Assembly: GCA_050696075.1 (NCBI GenBank)
Contig: JBOGUF010000149.1
Coordinates: forward strand, 24,965-88,964
DNA: 64,000 nucleotides
Source of the DNA: JBOGUF01 sp050696075
Lineage (GTDB): Bacteria > Chloroflexota > Chloroflexia > Thermomicrobiales > UBA6265
Reading direction: 5' to 3'
Numbering within the stretch: position 1 is the stretch's first letter; each line of letters opens with the position of its first letter. The notes beneath the pieces are model-generated. The model did no database searches. It was not told the DNA's origin and worked only from the letters and a program-made list of their open reading frames with translations. Positions 24,206-32,918 of this stretch are shown in pieces. A program made the position numbers and the translations under genes.

Positions 24206-24874
24206 TCAGGACGAGGTGGGTTCGAGGTAACTCTCCCAGAGGTCGATGTTGAGCATTTGGCACGGCTCGGCGGGTTTGCCCCAGAGTTCGCGGCTATCGA
24301 AGCGGACGTTGTAGACGACTTGCGGGTCCGCGCCCAGGCCGTGGGCGTTGGTGTCGGGGAAGATTTCTGGACCATGGACGAGATGGATGACGCCCTGCTT
24401 GCCGCGAGCGTAGCGTGGGAGCCGGGTATGGCCTGTCGGATGGACGTTGCGGGTGACGACCGGGTCGCCGACTGAAAAGCGCGGCGTCAACCGCGGAAGC
24501 GGCGCGTGCGAGGTCTCGCGCGGCGACCACTGAGGGGGCGCGGCGGTGGGCCGAGGCAGGGGGGCGTCGGGATCGGAGCGAAGTCGTTCCGTTCTGGCGT
24601 CAAGTTCGTCGGCGGTGAGGATGCCCGCCTGGATCAGGTTGTCCTCGATGGTGGCGAGCCAGCGCTCGTAATAGGTCGAGCGCAGGTAGTGGGCGGGGTC
24701 CATGCGTTCGATGCCGTAGCGGAAGGCGTCGAGATTGAAGTAGCCCTGGCCGAGGGTGAGTTGCTGGAGGGCGAGGACGTGGGCTTCCCACGCGGCATGA
24801 AAGAGCGGCTCGTCCTTCTCCCGCGCGATCGGTCCAAAACCGTGCATCCCGCCGAGGTCGTGGACGCCGTTCAT
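24206..24874 (-). CDS. nthB: Nitrile hydratase beta subunit
   Basis: A 222-residue structural subunit. The N-terminus NGVHDLGGMHGFGPI is the family hallmark. A helical part follows (YYERWLATIEDNLIQAGILT), and a C-terminal SH3-like barrel (FSVGDPVVTRNVHPTGHTRL, RYARGKQGVIHLVHG, VVYNVRFDSRELWG) that packs on the alpha metal site. ATG 24874 has GGGAG eight bases upstream. The frame is open to 25174, but that part is a remnant of another gene. First gene of the nitrile hydratase operon. Confidence 0.95.
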   Translation of the reverse strand: MNGVHDLGGMHGFGPIAREKDEPLFHAAWEAHVLALQQLTLGQGYFNLDAFRYGIERMDPAHYLRSTYYERWLATIEDNLIQAGILTADELDARTERLRSDPDAPLPRPTAAPPQWSPRETSHAPLPRLTPRFSVGDPVVTRNVHPTGHTRLPRYARGKQGVIHLVHGPEIFPDTNAHGLGADPQVVYNVRFDSRELWGKPAEPCQMLNIDLWESYLEPTSS

Positions 24875-24938
24875 GGCTCGTCTCCCACCGTGTCGCGCCA
24901 TCCGCATTGAGATCGTACCGCATCGGCGGCGTCCGGTG

Positions 24939-25174
24939 TCAGGCTTTCGATATTTCGTCTCGGAAAGAGAGGAGGGCGTCGGCGACGGCGCCGGGGTGGG
25001 TGTAGATGACGCCGTGGGGGGCGCGGGGAACATCGACGCGCTGAGCCCGTGAATGAGGAGGATGGGCGGCCCCGTCCATTGCGGTGGACCTGGCCAGACG
25101 CGGGCGTGCCAGCGGCGACCTTCGACGGTCTGCACACACCGGACCGGACGTGGCGGGGAGTAATCGGTAGTCAT
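24939..25174 (-). pseudogene. Remnant of an alpha/beta hydrolase gene
   Basis: In one frame the N-terminal strand-loop of an alpha/beta hydrolase is readable (RRWHARVWPGPP, ILLIHGLSAS). In another frame the typical C-terminus follows (APHGVIYTHPGAVADALL, SFRDEI). The catalytic middle is missing. It looks like a gene reduced by internal deletion and frameshift. Located just upstream of the nitrile hydratase beta gene. Confidence 0.6.
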
Positions 25175-25187
25175 CGGTCGAGCTACG

Positions 25188-25658
25188 TCACACGCCGAAC
25201 GCCGAACGCCGAACTTCTTCGACCGCGGCGGCGCACCAGGCGGCGACCTCTTCGGTGAGACCGAGGGTTGGCCACTGGTCGGAGCCGTGCCAGCCGACGC
25301 TGTCGTCGGCGACGGTGATTGTGGGATCGGCAGCGGTGGCGAAGTAGATGAGATCGATGTGCTGGTGGCCGGGGGTGATCTCTTCGAGTTGGATGCCGGC
25401 GGGGCGGCAAAGTTGGCGAGGAAGACCGGGGTGGTCGAGATCGAGGCCGTGGGCGGGGAGGAGGGTCGCCTCGACGCCGGTCTCTTCGCGCACCTCGCGC
25501 AGGGCGGCCTCGTCGGGCAGCTCGTCGGGTTCGATGTGGCCGCCGGGCGGCAGCCAGCGGGCGAGCTTGCGATGCCAATGGAGGAGTACGCGACCGTCGT
25601 GGACGACGAGGACCGCGACGGTGAAATCGCGGCTCGGCTGGGACGGGGTGTTGGTCAT
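25188..25658 (-). CDS. Nudix hydrolase
   Basis: A 156-residue protein that hydrolyses a nucleoside-diphosphate-linked substrate. The Nudix box is complete: GGHIEPDELPDEAALREVRE followed by ETGV (about residues 38-61), binding Mg2+ through the REVREE glutamates. The N-terminal strand TVAVLVVHDGRVLLHWHRK is also typical. ATG 25658 overlaps the stop of the upstream membrane protein gene (ATGA). The last codons (RRSAFGV) and the stop lie at a heptamer array. Confidence 0.9.
   Translation of the reverse strand: MTNTPSQPSRDFTVAVLVVHDGRVLLHWHRKLARWLPPGGHIEPDELPDEAALREVREETGVEATLLPAHGLDLDHPGLPRQLCRPAGIQLEEITPGHQHIDLIYFATAADPTITVADDSVGWHGSDQWPTLGLTEEVAAWCAAAVEEVRRSAFGV
25192..25212. repeat. Heptamer array (3 units) forming the Nudix gene 3' end
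   Basis: ACGCCGA is repeated three times exactly. It encodes the last residues of the Nudix protein and abuts its TGA (25190-25188). No inverted partner seen. Confidence 0.75.
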
Positions 25659-26422
25659 GCGTTGGAAGCCGGCGTATCCGGGTCGTCGGGCGGCGGAGGC
25701 GGAGTGACGGCCGGGGAGGGTTGCTCCGGGTCGCCGGGCGTCAACCAGGAGGCAGCGGCGGCTTCGACCCACGACCAGTGGGCGGGGGTGGTGCCGACGT
25801 GGTACCCCTCGTTGGATGCAATGTAGTCATCATCGGGCGGCGGTGCCCCGTGGGCACGTTCCGGCCAGGCTCCGGACGTGATAGAGACAGTATCGCGGCT
25901 CGGCCAGGGATGGACGCCGTGTGGGGTGTGGCCGTTGGCGCCGGGAGCGGGCGCGGTGGTGGTGACGACCGCGGCGGGGTCGTTGGCGTCCATCAGGGTG
26001 CGCCAACTGCCACGGAGATCGCGCCACCAGGCGCCGTGGGCCTGGCCGTTCGCCGGGGCGGTCGAAGGCGCGGCGACACCTGTCTGAGCGGCGGGCAACG
26101 GGCCGGAGATGGGGCGATCGAGGACCGGGGCGACGGGATCAAGGTGCTCTTCGTGGATGGCCCAGCGCACGATCTGGAAGACGGTCACCGCCAGGGCGTG
26201 GAGCGCGACGATCGAGCCCCAGGCGCGCAGGCCGTCATCGACGGTGATTTGATCCGGTGAGCGGTAGAGATCGAGCAGGATGAGGGCGGTCGCCGCGACG
26301 AGGAAGAGGGCGACGTGGAGGCCAACCAGGCCGAAGCCAAGTGCCCACGTGCCGCATCGGCGACCCAGTCGCGCGAGCCGCAGCATCTGCCAGGTCTCTT
26401 TGGGCGAGCGTGCCGTTGCCAT
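25655..26422 (-). CDS. Membrane protein with N-terminal 2TM domain and disordered tail
   Basis: A 255-residue protein. Two membrane helices lie near the N-terminus (FGLVGLHVALFLVAATALIL and GSIVALHALAVTVFQIVRWA), the arrangement of 2TM domains. A long Pro/Ala/Thr-rich low-complexity cytoplasmic or external tail follows, ending in PPPPPDDPDTP. Function not recognised. The gene overlaps the Nudix gene by four bases, so the two are co-translated. Confidence 0.65.
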   Translation of the reverse strand: MATARSPKETWQMLRLARLGRRCGTWALGFGLVGLHVALFLVAATALILLDLYRSPDQITVDDGLRAWGSIVALHALAVTVFQIVRWAIHEEHLDPVAPVLDRPISGPLPAAQTGVAAPSTAPANGQAHGAWWRDLRGSWRTLMDANDPAAVVTTTAPAPGANGHTPHGVHPWPSRDTVSITSGAWPERAHGAPPPDDDYIASNEGYHVGTTPAHWSWVEAAAASWLTPGDPEQPSPAVTPPPPPDDPDTPASNA

Positions 26423-26472
26423 GAAACCGTCTGTCCCGTGACGCCGTCGACGGTGCGCGTCGGGCGGGCGTC

Positions 26473-26931
26473 CTACCGCGCCGGAAGCATGCCCAGAATA
26501 CGTTCCAACTGCTTGCGGTCGTTCTCGACCAGATCCCGGATGCGCGCGCGAATCGTTGTCCCGCCGGTGACCTCCTGATCCCATTCGCCTTCTTCGAGTG
26601 GGCGCAGGAGGGCGAGTGTGACCTCGCGGGCGTAGCCGAACTGCGCGATCAGCACGGCGGTCGTGTCGTCTGAGTGCTCGGTGCCGACGATCGGCGCCTC
26701 GTCCCCGAAGATGTCGGGCATCGGCACACCGGTCACGTACTCCTTCAGCGCCTGCGAGAAGCGCAACTCATCATCACGCAAGCGGCGTACCACGTCGCGG
26801 ACGGAGGCGCCGCCGGAGCCCACTTGGCGGGCCTGTGCCTCCGGCGCCTGGCGGACCTTGATGTTGAGCTCGCGAAAGGTGTTGATGAGCCCATCGATGA
26901 GCTCCTGGGATGATCCCGTCTGCACCGCCAT
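26473..26931 (-). CDS. DinB-like four-helix protein
   Basis: A 152-residue protein with the DinB/YfiT-like arrangement: ELIDGLINTFRELNIKVRQA, SVRDVVRRLRDDELRFSQAL, then a final helix (RIRDLVENDRKQLERILGML) with a conserved-looking ND...Q. Family members are thiol transferases or hydrolases that bind metal through three histidines. The histidines are not obvious here, so catalytic function is doubtful. ATG 26931 has a G-rich site upstream. Single gene. Confidence 0.6.
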   Translation of the reverse strand: MAVQTGSSQELIDGLINTFRELNIKVRQAPEAQARQVGSGGASVRDVVRRLRDDELRFSQALKEYVTGVPMPDIFGDEAPIVGTEHSDDTTAVLIAQFGYAREVTLALLRPLEEGEWDQEVTGGTTIRARIRDLVENDRKQLERILGMLPAR

Positions 26932-27291
26932 GATTCCTCCCCCCGTTCCGCGCATTCCCCTGCCAGTTAATACGCACGACGCGGCGTTTGGTTTATCCGC
27001 GCCCCGTGCCGCGCCGGTCGCTTGCTACCGATTGTACGCACCAACGTGCTCGACGCCAACAACCGGGCGTACTATCGGGGCGGTCCATTCGTTCGGATGG
27101 GCGTGCGGGAGCGGTGGAAGGCGCGGGAATTGAGGGGGGTGGAACGAGTGAAGCGAGTGTTGAATGCCGATGACCCGGGGATAAATCCCCAGGCTCCACC
27201 GACGAAGCCCTTCCCAGGCTGTGCTGATCGCGCATTGAGTTTAATCCAGCGAGGCGGCAGCTACCGAGGACCCAGATGACACGGTGCTGCC
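26932..27291. other. Gene-free interval
   Basis: About 360 bases without a credible gene. Around 27172-27235 a short hairpin (GGGGATAAATCCCC) is followed by ACCGACGAAGCCC. This is similar to ACCTACGAAGCCC near 22670, beside a GCCGGGTTGAAC motif, so a small interspersed repeat is likely. The 3' end, just before 27292, may contain decayed 5' codons of the HEPN-like copy. Confidence 0.5.
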
Positions 27292-27639
27292 ATGTACCGT
27301 GCCTATTACGCCGCCTTTAGCAGTGCGGCGGAGTATCTCCTGGCGAATACACCGAATCTTGTCCGAACCGCACTGACCCACGACACCGTCTGGCACGCGT
27401 TCCGCGACACGACCGATCGTGATCGCTGGACGATCTTCGACGATGGCATGAATCTCAAACACCATAGGATCGACGCCGACTATTGGCGACCGATGGGGGT
27501 ACGCCGGCCCCAATCCATTGTGCGCGACGTGCTCATTCGTTCGGCGCGGATTCTGCGCGTGCTTCAGCAAGTCCAGTCCTCGTTAGGATCAGATCGCCAG
27601 CAACTCCTCAACCTTGAACAGATCGGCGTTGAGGATTGA
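27292..27639 (+). pseudogene. Truncated copy of the HEPN-like gene
   Basis: The product matches the protein at 35648-36043 from RAYYAAFSSAAEYLLANTPN onward, including RDRWTIFDDGMNLKHHRIDA and DYWRPM. The first ~37 residues are missing, and the original stop codon (TAG) is replaced by CAG. The frame therefore runs on into the adjacent asd 3'-end copy (QQLLNLEQIGVED). No partner gene precedes it. A duplicated, decaying copy of the HEPN gene plus asd end. Confidence 0.75.
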
Positions 27640-27640
27640 G
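27589..27640 (-). pseudogene. asd 3'-end copy E1
   Basis: On the minus strand, SILNADLFKVEELLAI and TGA correspond to the end of the real asd product (SILNAELFRVEGLLPV). It lies tail-to-tail with the truncated HEPN-like gene, exactly as the real asd does with the intact HEPN-like gene at 36032-36043. Confidence 0.8.
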
Positions 27641-27795
27641 GGTCTGATGGAGTCGAGGACGGCGATGTGGTCGACGATCCGGTGGATTGGACAGGGACCG
27701 TGGGGCCGGCTTACAGGGCAATGTATGGGGGCGTGGAGCGGTTTGGTAAGATAGACGCAAAGTATCAGTGTATCGGTCGTGGCGAGGTGTGGGCG

Positions 27796-30700
27796 ATGGT
27801 GGCGCCGTTCGATGCGCCGGTCGTCTGCCCGATCCTCGTCGGGCGCGCACTGCACCTGGCCTCGCTTCAGCGCTGCATCAATCAGGTGCTGGGCGGGCAG
27901 GGCAAGCTCGTGCTCGTCGGGGGCGAGGCGGGCATCGGCAAGTCGCGGTTGGTGACCGAGGCGAGAACGCTTGCCGAAGGGCAAGGGATGCTCGGCTTGC
28001 AGGGACATGCCTTCGAGCCGGACCGCGCGGTGCCCTATGCGCCGCTGCTCGACCTGTTGCGGACCTTCGTCGCTTCCCTGGCGCCGGAGGAGGTACCACG
28101 GCAGCTTGGTCCGTCCGGTCCCGAGTTGACGAAGTTGGTCCCTGAGCTGTGCGGGTTGTTGCCCGCCGCGCGGCCGATGCCCGCGCTCGATCCCGCGCAC
28201 GAGAAGCGTCGCCTTTTTCACGCGCTCGGGCAATTTCTTAGCCACCAGGCCGAAACGCGGCCGGTGCTGGTCGTCGTCGAAGACGTGCATTGGACCGACG
28301 ACACGAGCCTGGAATGGTTGCGCTACCTGGCGGGGCGGATCGCCACGCGGCCGATACTCATCCTCCTGACCTTCCGCAACGACGAGGTGGGGGAGAGCCT
28401 GGCCCACACGCTGGCGGAACTGGACCGAGTGCGGGCCGTGGCCGAGCTGCGCTTGACGCGGTTATCTGCCGCCGACGCCCGCGCGATGGTCGACGCGATC
28501 GTTGCGGGACAGCGCCGGTTTCCCGGCGCCCTGATCAACGAGATCTACGCTCTGACTGACGGCAACCCGTTCTTCATCGAAGAAGTCTTGCGCTCGGTGA
28601 TTGCCGCGCGGTCAGACGACGGTGGCGGGGCAACGGCCGCGATCGGTGGGCTGCCGATCCCCCGCGGCGTCGAGGATGCGATCCAACGGCGGGCGGCACA
28701 ACTCAGCGAGGACGCCCGCCGGACCTTGACGCTGGCGGCCGTGACCGGGCGGCGCTTCGACTTCACGCTCTTGCAGGCGCTGACCCGGTGTGGCGCAGCC
28801 GACCTCCTGCGGCAGATCAAGGAACTGATCGCGGCGCAACTGGTGGTCGAGGAGTCGGACGAGCGGTTCGCCTTCCGCCACGCGCTGACGCGGCAAGCGA
28901 TCGACGCCGGTCTCCTGGCGCGGGAGCGCCACGCGTTGCACCGGGAGGTGGCGGAGACGATCGAGCGAACCTACGCGGGCGCGCTCGATGAGTACGTCGC
29001 TGATCTGGCGCAGCACTTCTTCGAGGCGGGGGTGTGGGCGAAGGCGTTGGAGTACGCGCGGCGTGCCGGGGAAAACGCGCTCGGTTTGCATGCGCCGCGT
29101 GCTGCGGTCGAACACCTGACGCGCGCGCTGGAGGCAGAGACGCGGTTGGGACTGCCCGCAAGAGCGCGGACGCGGCGAGATCGCGGGCGAGCCTACGAGA
29201 CGCTTGGCGACTTTGAGCGGGCACGCGCCGACGACGAGGCGGCGCTGGAGATTGCGCTAACGGCGGGCGATCGACGGGAGGAGTGGCAGGCGCTTCTGGC
29301 ACTGGGGATGTTGTGGGCGGGCCGTGACTACGCGCGGACCGGCGGCTATTGGCGGCGCGCCCTGGACGTGGCGCGGGAGATGGGCGATGCCTCCGCGATT
29401 GCCCACAGCCTGAATCGGGTGGGCAATTGGCACACGAACATCGAAGAACCGCACGCCGCGCGGGCGTACCATCAGGAAGCACTCGCCATCTTTGAAACGG
29501 CCAACGACCGGCGCGGCATCGCCGAGACGTTGGATTTCCTGGGCATGGCGAGCTACCTCGGCGGCGACGTGCTCCCTGCCGCGCGCTACTACGAACGCGC
29601 CGTCGATCTGTTCGGCGAGTTGGACGACCGGCAAGGCGTGGTTTCCGGCCTGGCAATGATGACGATCGGGAGCGGAGACATCGCGGCCTATACCAAACCT
29701 TCACCCATCACGACCTTCGCCGAGCGGGCGCGGGCCGGCGAGCTGGGCGAGTTGGCGGTAGCGATCACGCGTGAAATCGACTGGCGTTCCGGCGAAGCGT
29801 ATGCCTGTTTCACCACGGCGATCTGCGCCAGCGCGAAAGGGGAGTACGCGTTGGCGTTGCCGCGCGCTCACGAGGCCCTGGCCATTGCGCGGGAGATCGA
29901 GCACCGGCAGTGGACGACGTCGTCGCAAATCGGTCTGGGCATCCTCTTTCTTGATTTGCTGGACTTGGCGCAGGCTCAGCGCCACCTAGAGCAGGCCGTG
30001 GCGCTGGCGAACGCCATCGGGTCGCTGTACTGGGTTCGTATGGGCTCGGGGTTTCTTGCCTCGACGCTCGTTGCGCGGCGTGATCTCGCGCGGGCGGAAT
30101 CCGTCCTGCAGACAGCCCTCGGACCCGATGACCCGGCGCAGACCCTGGCGCAACGACGGGTCTGGTATGCACGCGGTGAGCTTGCCCTTGCCCGCGGCGA
30201 CGCGGACCTCGCCTTGCGGATCGTCGACCAATTGGTCGCGACCGCCGATGACGGCGAGGACAGCAACGCGAGGAGTGTTCCCCATCTTGGACGGCCGCGG
30301 GGGGCGGCGCTGGCCGCGCTGGGGCGACCGGCGGAGGCGGAAGCCGCGTTCCAGGCGGCGCGCGTTGGGGCGGAAGCCCGCGGGGCACGGCCGCTGCTGT
30401 GGCGTGTCCACCTCGCCCTTGGCGATCTGTTCGAGACCCAGACTCGCGGAGACGCCGCCGCGCGCGAGTTCGCGGCTGCCCGCGCCATCATCGAGGCGCT
30501 GGCCGTCGATATACCCGATGACGCCGTGCGGGCAACGTTTCTGCGGGGCGCGGCCGAGCTTCATCCACGGCTGAGGCCGCTCTCGCCGCACCAAGCCGCG
30601 AAGCGGGCGTTCGGTGGGCTGACCGAGCGCGAACGGGACGTGGCCGCTCTGATCGCGCGAGGCAAGTCGAACCGGGAGATCGCGGCGGACTTGTTCGTCA

Positions 30701-30813
30701 GCGAGCGGACCGTGGCCACCCACGTCGGCAATATCCTCGCCAAGTTAGGGCACTCCTCGCGGACCCAGGTTGCGCTCTGGGCGCAGGCAAAGGGGCTAAC
30801 GGACCCAGAGTGA
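27796..30813 (+). CDS. Large ATPase/TPR/LuxR-type transcriptional regulator
   Basis: A 1005-residue MalT-like regulator. Residues ~15-290 form an AAA ATPase (Walker A GGEAGIGKSRLVTEA, Walker B PVLVVVEDVHWTDD, LRYLAGRIATRPILILLTFR). A TPR superhelix fills the middle (repeats such as AYHQEALAIFETANDRRGIA). The C-terminal LuxR helix-turn-helix is GLTERERDVAALIARGKSNR then EIAADLFVSERTVATHVGNI. ATG 27796 is used because it precedes the conserved N-terminus (PILVGRALHLASLQ); an upstream in-frame extension has no family similarity. Single gene; signal unknown. Confidence 0.9.
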   Translation: MVAPFDAPVVCPILVGRALHLASLQRCINQVLGGQGKLVLVGGEAGIGKSRLVTEARTLAEGQGMLGLQGHAFEPDRAVPYAPLLDLLRTFVASLAPEEVPRQLGPSGPELTKLVPELCGLLPAARPMPALDPAHEKRRLFHALGQFLSHQAETRPVLVVVEDVHWTDDTSLEWLRYLAGRIATRPILILLTFRNDEVGESLAHTLAELDRVRAVAELRLTRLSAADARAMVDAIVAGQRRFPGALINEIYALTDGNPFFIEEVLRSVIAARSDDGGGATAAIGGLPIPRGVEDAIQRRAAQLSEDARRTLTLAAVTGRRFDFTLLQALTRCGAADLLRQIKELIAAQLVVEESDERFAFRHALTRQAIDAGLLARERHALHREVAETIERTYAGALDEYVADLAQHFFEAGVWAKALEYARRAGENALGLHAPRAAVEHLTRALEAETRLGLPARARTRRDRGRAYETLGDFERARADDEAALEIALTAGDRREEWQALLALGMLWAGRDYARTGGYWRRALDVAREMGDASAIAHSLNRVGNWHTNIEEPHAARAYHQEALAIFETANDRRGIAETLDFLGMASYLGGDVLPAARYYERAVDLFGELDDRQGVVSGLAMMTIGSGDIAAYTKPSPITTFAERARAGELGELAVAITREIDWRSGEAYACFTTAICASAKGEYALALPRAHEALAIAREIEHRQWTTSSQIGLGILFLDLLDLAQAQRHLEQAVALANAIGSLYWVRMGSGFLASTLVARRDLARAESVLQTALGPDDPAQTLAQRRVWYARGELALARGDADLALRIVDQLVATADDGEDSNARSVPHLGRPRGAALAALGRPAEAEAAFQAARVGAEARGARPLLWRVHLALGDLFETQTRGDAAAREFAAARAIIEALAVDIPDDAVRATFLRGAAELHPRLRPLSPHQAAKRAFGGLTERERDVAALIARGKSNREIAADLFVSERTVATHVGNILAKLGHSSRTQVALWAQAKGLTDPE

Positions 30814-31071
30814 TATCCCCGACATTTCGAACCGCCGCGAGGGATCGTCCCGTGCCTCTTACGTAGGCGAGATTCCTCTCTGCGATCGGAATGACGGAGT
30901 GGCGCTCTCCGCGTAGACCGGAATCTCCGTAACACCGTACCCACCATCTCGTCATTTTTGCTGATCCCTCAGGACGACCACGCTTCTACTGTGGAAGGCG
31001 TCACCGTTGGCACGGCGGCCAGGCGCGGCGGAACGTTGGTCGGTGGGTGATGTGCGGAAAGGAGAGCGCCG

Positions 31072-31353
31072 ATGCCCAAGTTTCTGGTTGAGCGGAAGAT
31101 CCCGAGTGCCGGGCGAATGAGTCTTGAGGAGTTGCGGGCCACCGCCGCAACGTCGAACGACGTCGTCCATGACATGCAGCGGGACGGCACGCCGATCCAG
31201 TGGGTCCAGGGATTCGTCACGGACGACGCGATCTTCTGCGTCTATCTGGCGCCGGACGCGGAGGCGATTCGCGGCCACGCCAGCACCAGCGGGTTCCCGG
31301 CCGACCAGGTGATGGACGTGCGCGCCGTCATCGACCCGACGACCGGGGAGTAG
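31072..31353 (+). CDS. DUF4242-family protein
   Basis: A 93-residue protein: KFLVERKIPSAGRMSLEELR, VQGFVTDDAIFCVYLAPDAE, AIRGHASTSGFPADQVMDVR. This is the small ferredoxin-like DUF4242 (SCO4226-type nickel-binding) pattern, with the conserved Y/H positions present. Nickel binding is known for one member only and is not shown here. AAAGGAGAG lies just upstream of ATG 31072. Confidence 0.85.
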   Translation: MPKFLVERKIPSAGRMSLEELRATAATSNDVVHDMQRDGTPIQWVQGFVTDDAIFCVYLAPDAEAIRGHASTSGFPADQVMDVRAVIDPTTGE

Positions 31354-31486
31354 TAGGTAGCAGAACCGATTTCTGAACAAAGGGGATCGCCATGCGACGC
31401 CCTACCGTTGCCCTCGAGACCGTCGTCCTCGGACGGATGGCTCGATGACGCACGCGGCACGCAATTGCAATGCAGGAGGAACTGCT

Positions 31487-32710
31487 GTGAATCATCGTCG
31501 CAGATTGACTCTCGCCGTCGTCGGCACGCTGGCATTGATACTGTTCGGACCGCTCTTTGCCGCGGCCCAAGATGCCACCCCGGATGCTTCCCAAGGCGGA
31601 GTGACGGTGGTAGCGAGCGGGCTGACCAATCCACGGGGTTTTGTGTGGGACGAGGACGGCACGATGTACCTCGCCCTGGCTGGTACCGGCCTTGATACCT
31701 CGGCCATGCCGGCGGGCACTGGTTCTCCCGCGGCAGAAAGCGAGGATGCCGGGGCCGGGACCGGCTCGCCGGTCGTCGAGGGCGTCGGCGAGGGCGGGAC
31801 GACCGCCAGCCTGACCGCCGGGGTGATCACCATCGTCGACGGCTGCGCCATGCCGGTGGTGGAGGGTTGGCCCTCGGGCGGGCTGCCGGAGTTGGGGTGG
31901 GTGCTGGGCGTCTCCGACCTGGCGTTCCTGGACGGCCAACTCTATGCCCTGGTGGACCTGCACGGGGCCGGTCCGGTCGCGTCGCACGAGGAGGAGGTGC
32001 CGAACGGCGTCTACCGGGTCGAGGACGACGGCACGATGACGCTGGCGGCCGACATCTCCGCCTGGATCCAGGCCAACCCGGTCGCGGAGCCGCACGAGCC
32101 GCTCAGCCCGTATGGCGAGCCGTTCGCGATGATCGCCGGGGACGGCATGCTCTGGATTGCCGAGGCAAACCATCAGCAGGTGCTGACCGTGACGCCGGAC
32201 GGCACGATCGCCCGCGTGGCCGATCTCTCGGTGCTGGGCAACGCGGCGCCGGACGCGCTGGCGCCGGCGCCGGGCGGCGGGGTCTACGTCGGGCTGCTGA
32301 CGGCGCTGCCGTTTACCGATGGCACGGCGAAGGTGATCGAGGTGGCGCCCGATGGGACCGTCTCCGACATCTGGACCGGGTTGACGGCGGTGACGTCGAT
32401 CGCGGTGGCGGACGACGGGACGCTCTACGCGCTGGAGATGGCGACGGGCAACAGCCCCGATCCGCCGTTCTATGCGCCCGGCACCGGGAAGGTCGTGCGC
32501 CAGACCGGGCTGGACAGCGCCGAGGAGGTCGTGAGCGGGCTGACCTTCCCGGTCAAGATGAAGTTCGGGCCGGATGGCGGGCTCTACGTCGGTTCCCCCG
32601 CCGTCGGCGCGAACAGCGGCGAGGGGATGATTGTGCGGATCGACGTGTCGTCGGCCAACGTGATCGCGATGGCGGATCAGGCCGCGACTGAGGATTCCTG
32701 CACGTCGTAA
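31487..32710 (+). CDS. Secreted ScyD/ScyE-family propeller protein
   Basis: A 407-residue exported protein from GTG 31487 (AGGAGG seven bases upstream). A signal peptide (LTLAVVGTLALILFGPLFAA) ends before AQDATP. The body has NHL-type blades: VVASGLTNPRGFVWDEDGTM, ALAPAPGGGVYVGLLTALPF, SIAVADDGTLYALEMATG, LTFPVKMKFGPDGGLYVGSP. ScyD/E-like proteins are extracytoplasmic; no catalytic role is established. A Gly/Ala/Ser-rich insertion lies after the first blade. It follows DUF4242 but with a gap, so it is probably independent. Confidence 0.82.
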   Translation: MNHRRRLTLAVVGTLALILFGPLFAAAQDATPDASQGGVTVVASGLTNPRGFVWDEDGTMYLALAGTGLDTSAMPAGTGSPAAESEDAGAGTGSPVVEGVGEGGTTASLTAGVITIVDGCAMPVVEGWPSGGLPELGWVLGVSDLAFLDGQLYALVDLHGAGPVASHEEEVPNGVYRVEDDGTMTLAADISAWIQANPVAEPHEPLSPYGEPFAMIAGDGMLWIAEANHQQVLTVTPDGTIARVADLSVLGNAAPDALAPAPGGGVYVGLLTALPFTDGTAKVIEVAPDGTVSDIWTGLTAVTSIAVADDGTLYALEMATGNSPDPPFYAPGTGKVVRQTGLDSAEEVVSGLTFPVKMKFGPDGGLYVGSPAVGANSGEGMIVRIDVSSANVIAMADQAATEDSCTS

Positions 32711-32918
32711 CGGCTTCTCCCGCGCTTCCGAGGTCGGGCCGCGGCACGGCCGCGTCGTCGGGCAAACGGTGATTGAGCGCAGCCACTGACGGCGGAGATT
32801 GACCACGGGCACGGCACCTCCGGCATGCGGTACGACACCGGCATGTCGGAGGTGAAGCATCCAACCCGTTGAAGAACTCGCGGTCCGCGCGGACCGTCGA
32901 GCAGAGGAGGCTCTTGCC

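Noticed and set aside
24875..25174. 300-base N-terminal extension of nitrile hydratase beta
   Set aside because: The family N-terminus NGVHDLGGMHGFG with a ribosome-binding site marks the start at 24874; the extension is a hydrolase remnant.
27589..28407. Minus-strand frame that ends in the asd fragment
   Set aside because: Only the last ~17 codons resemble asd; the rest is opposite the LuxR-type regulator and has no independent support.
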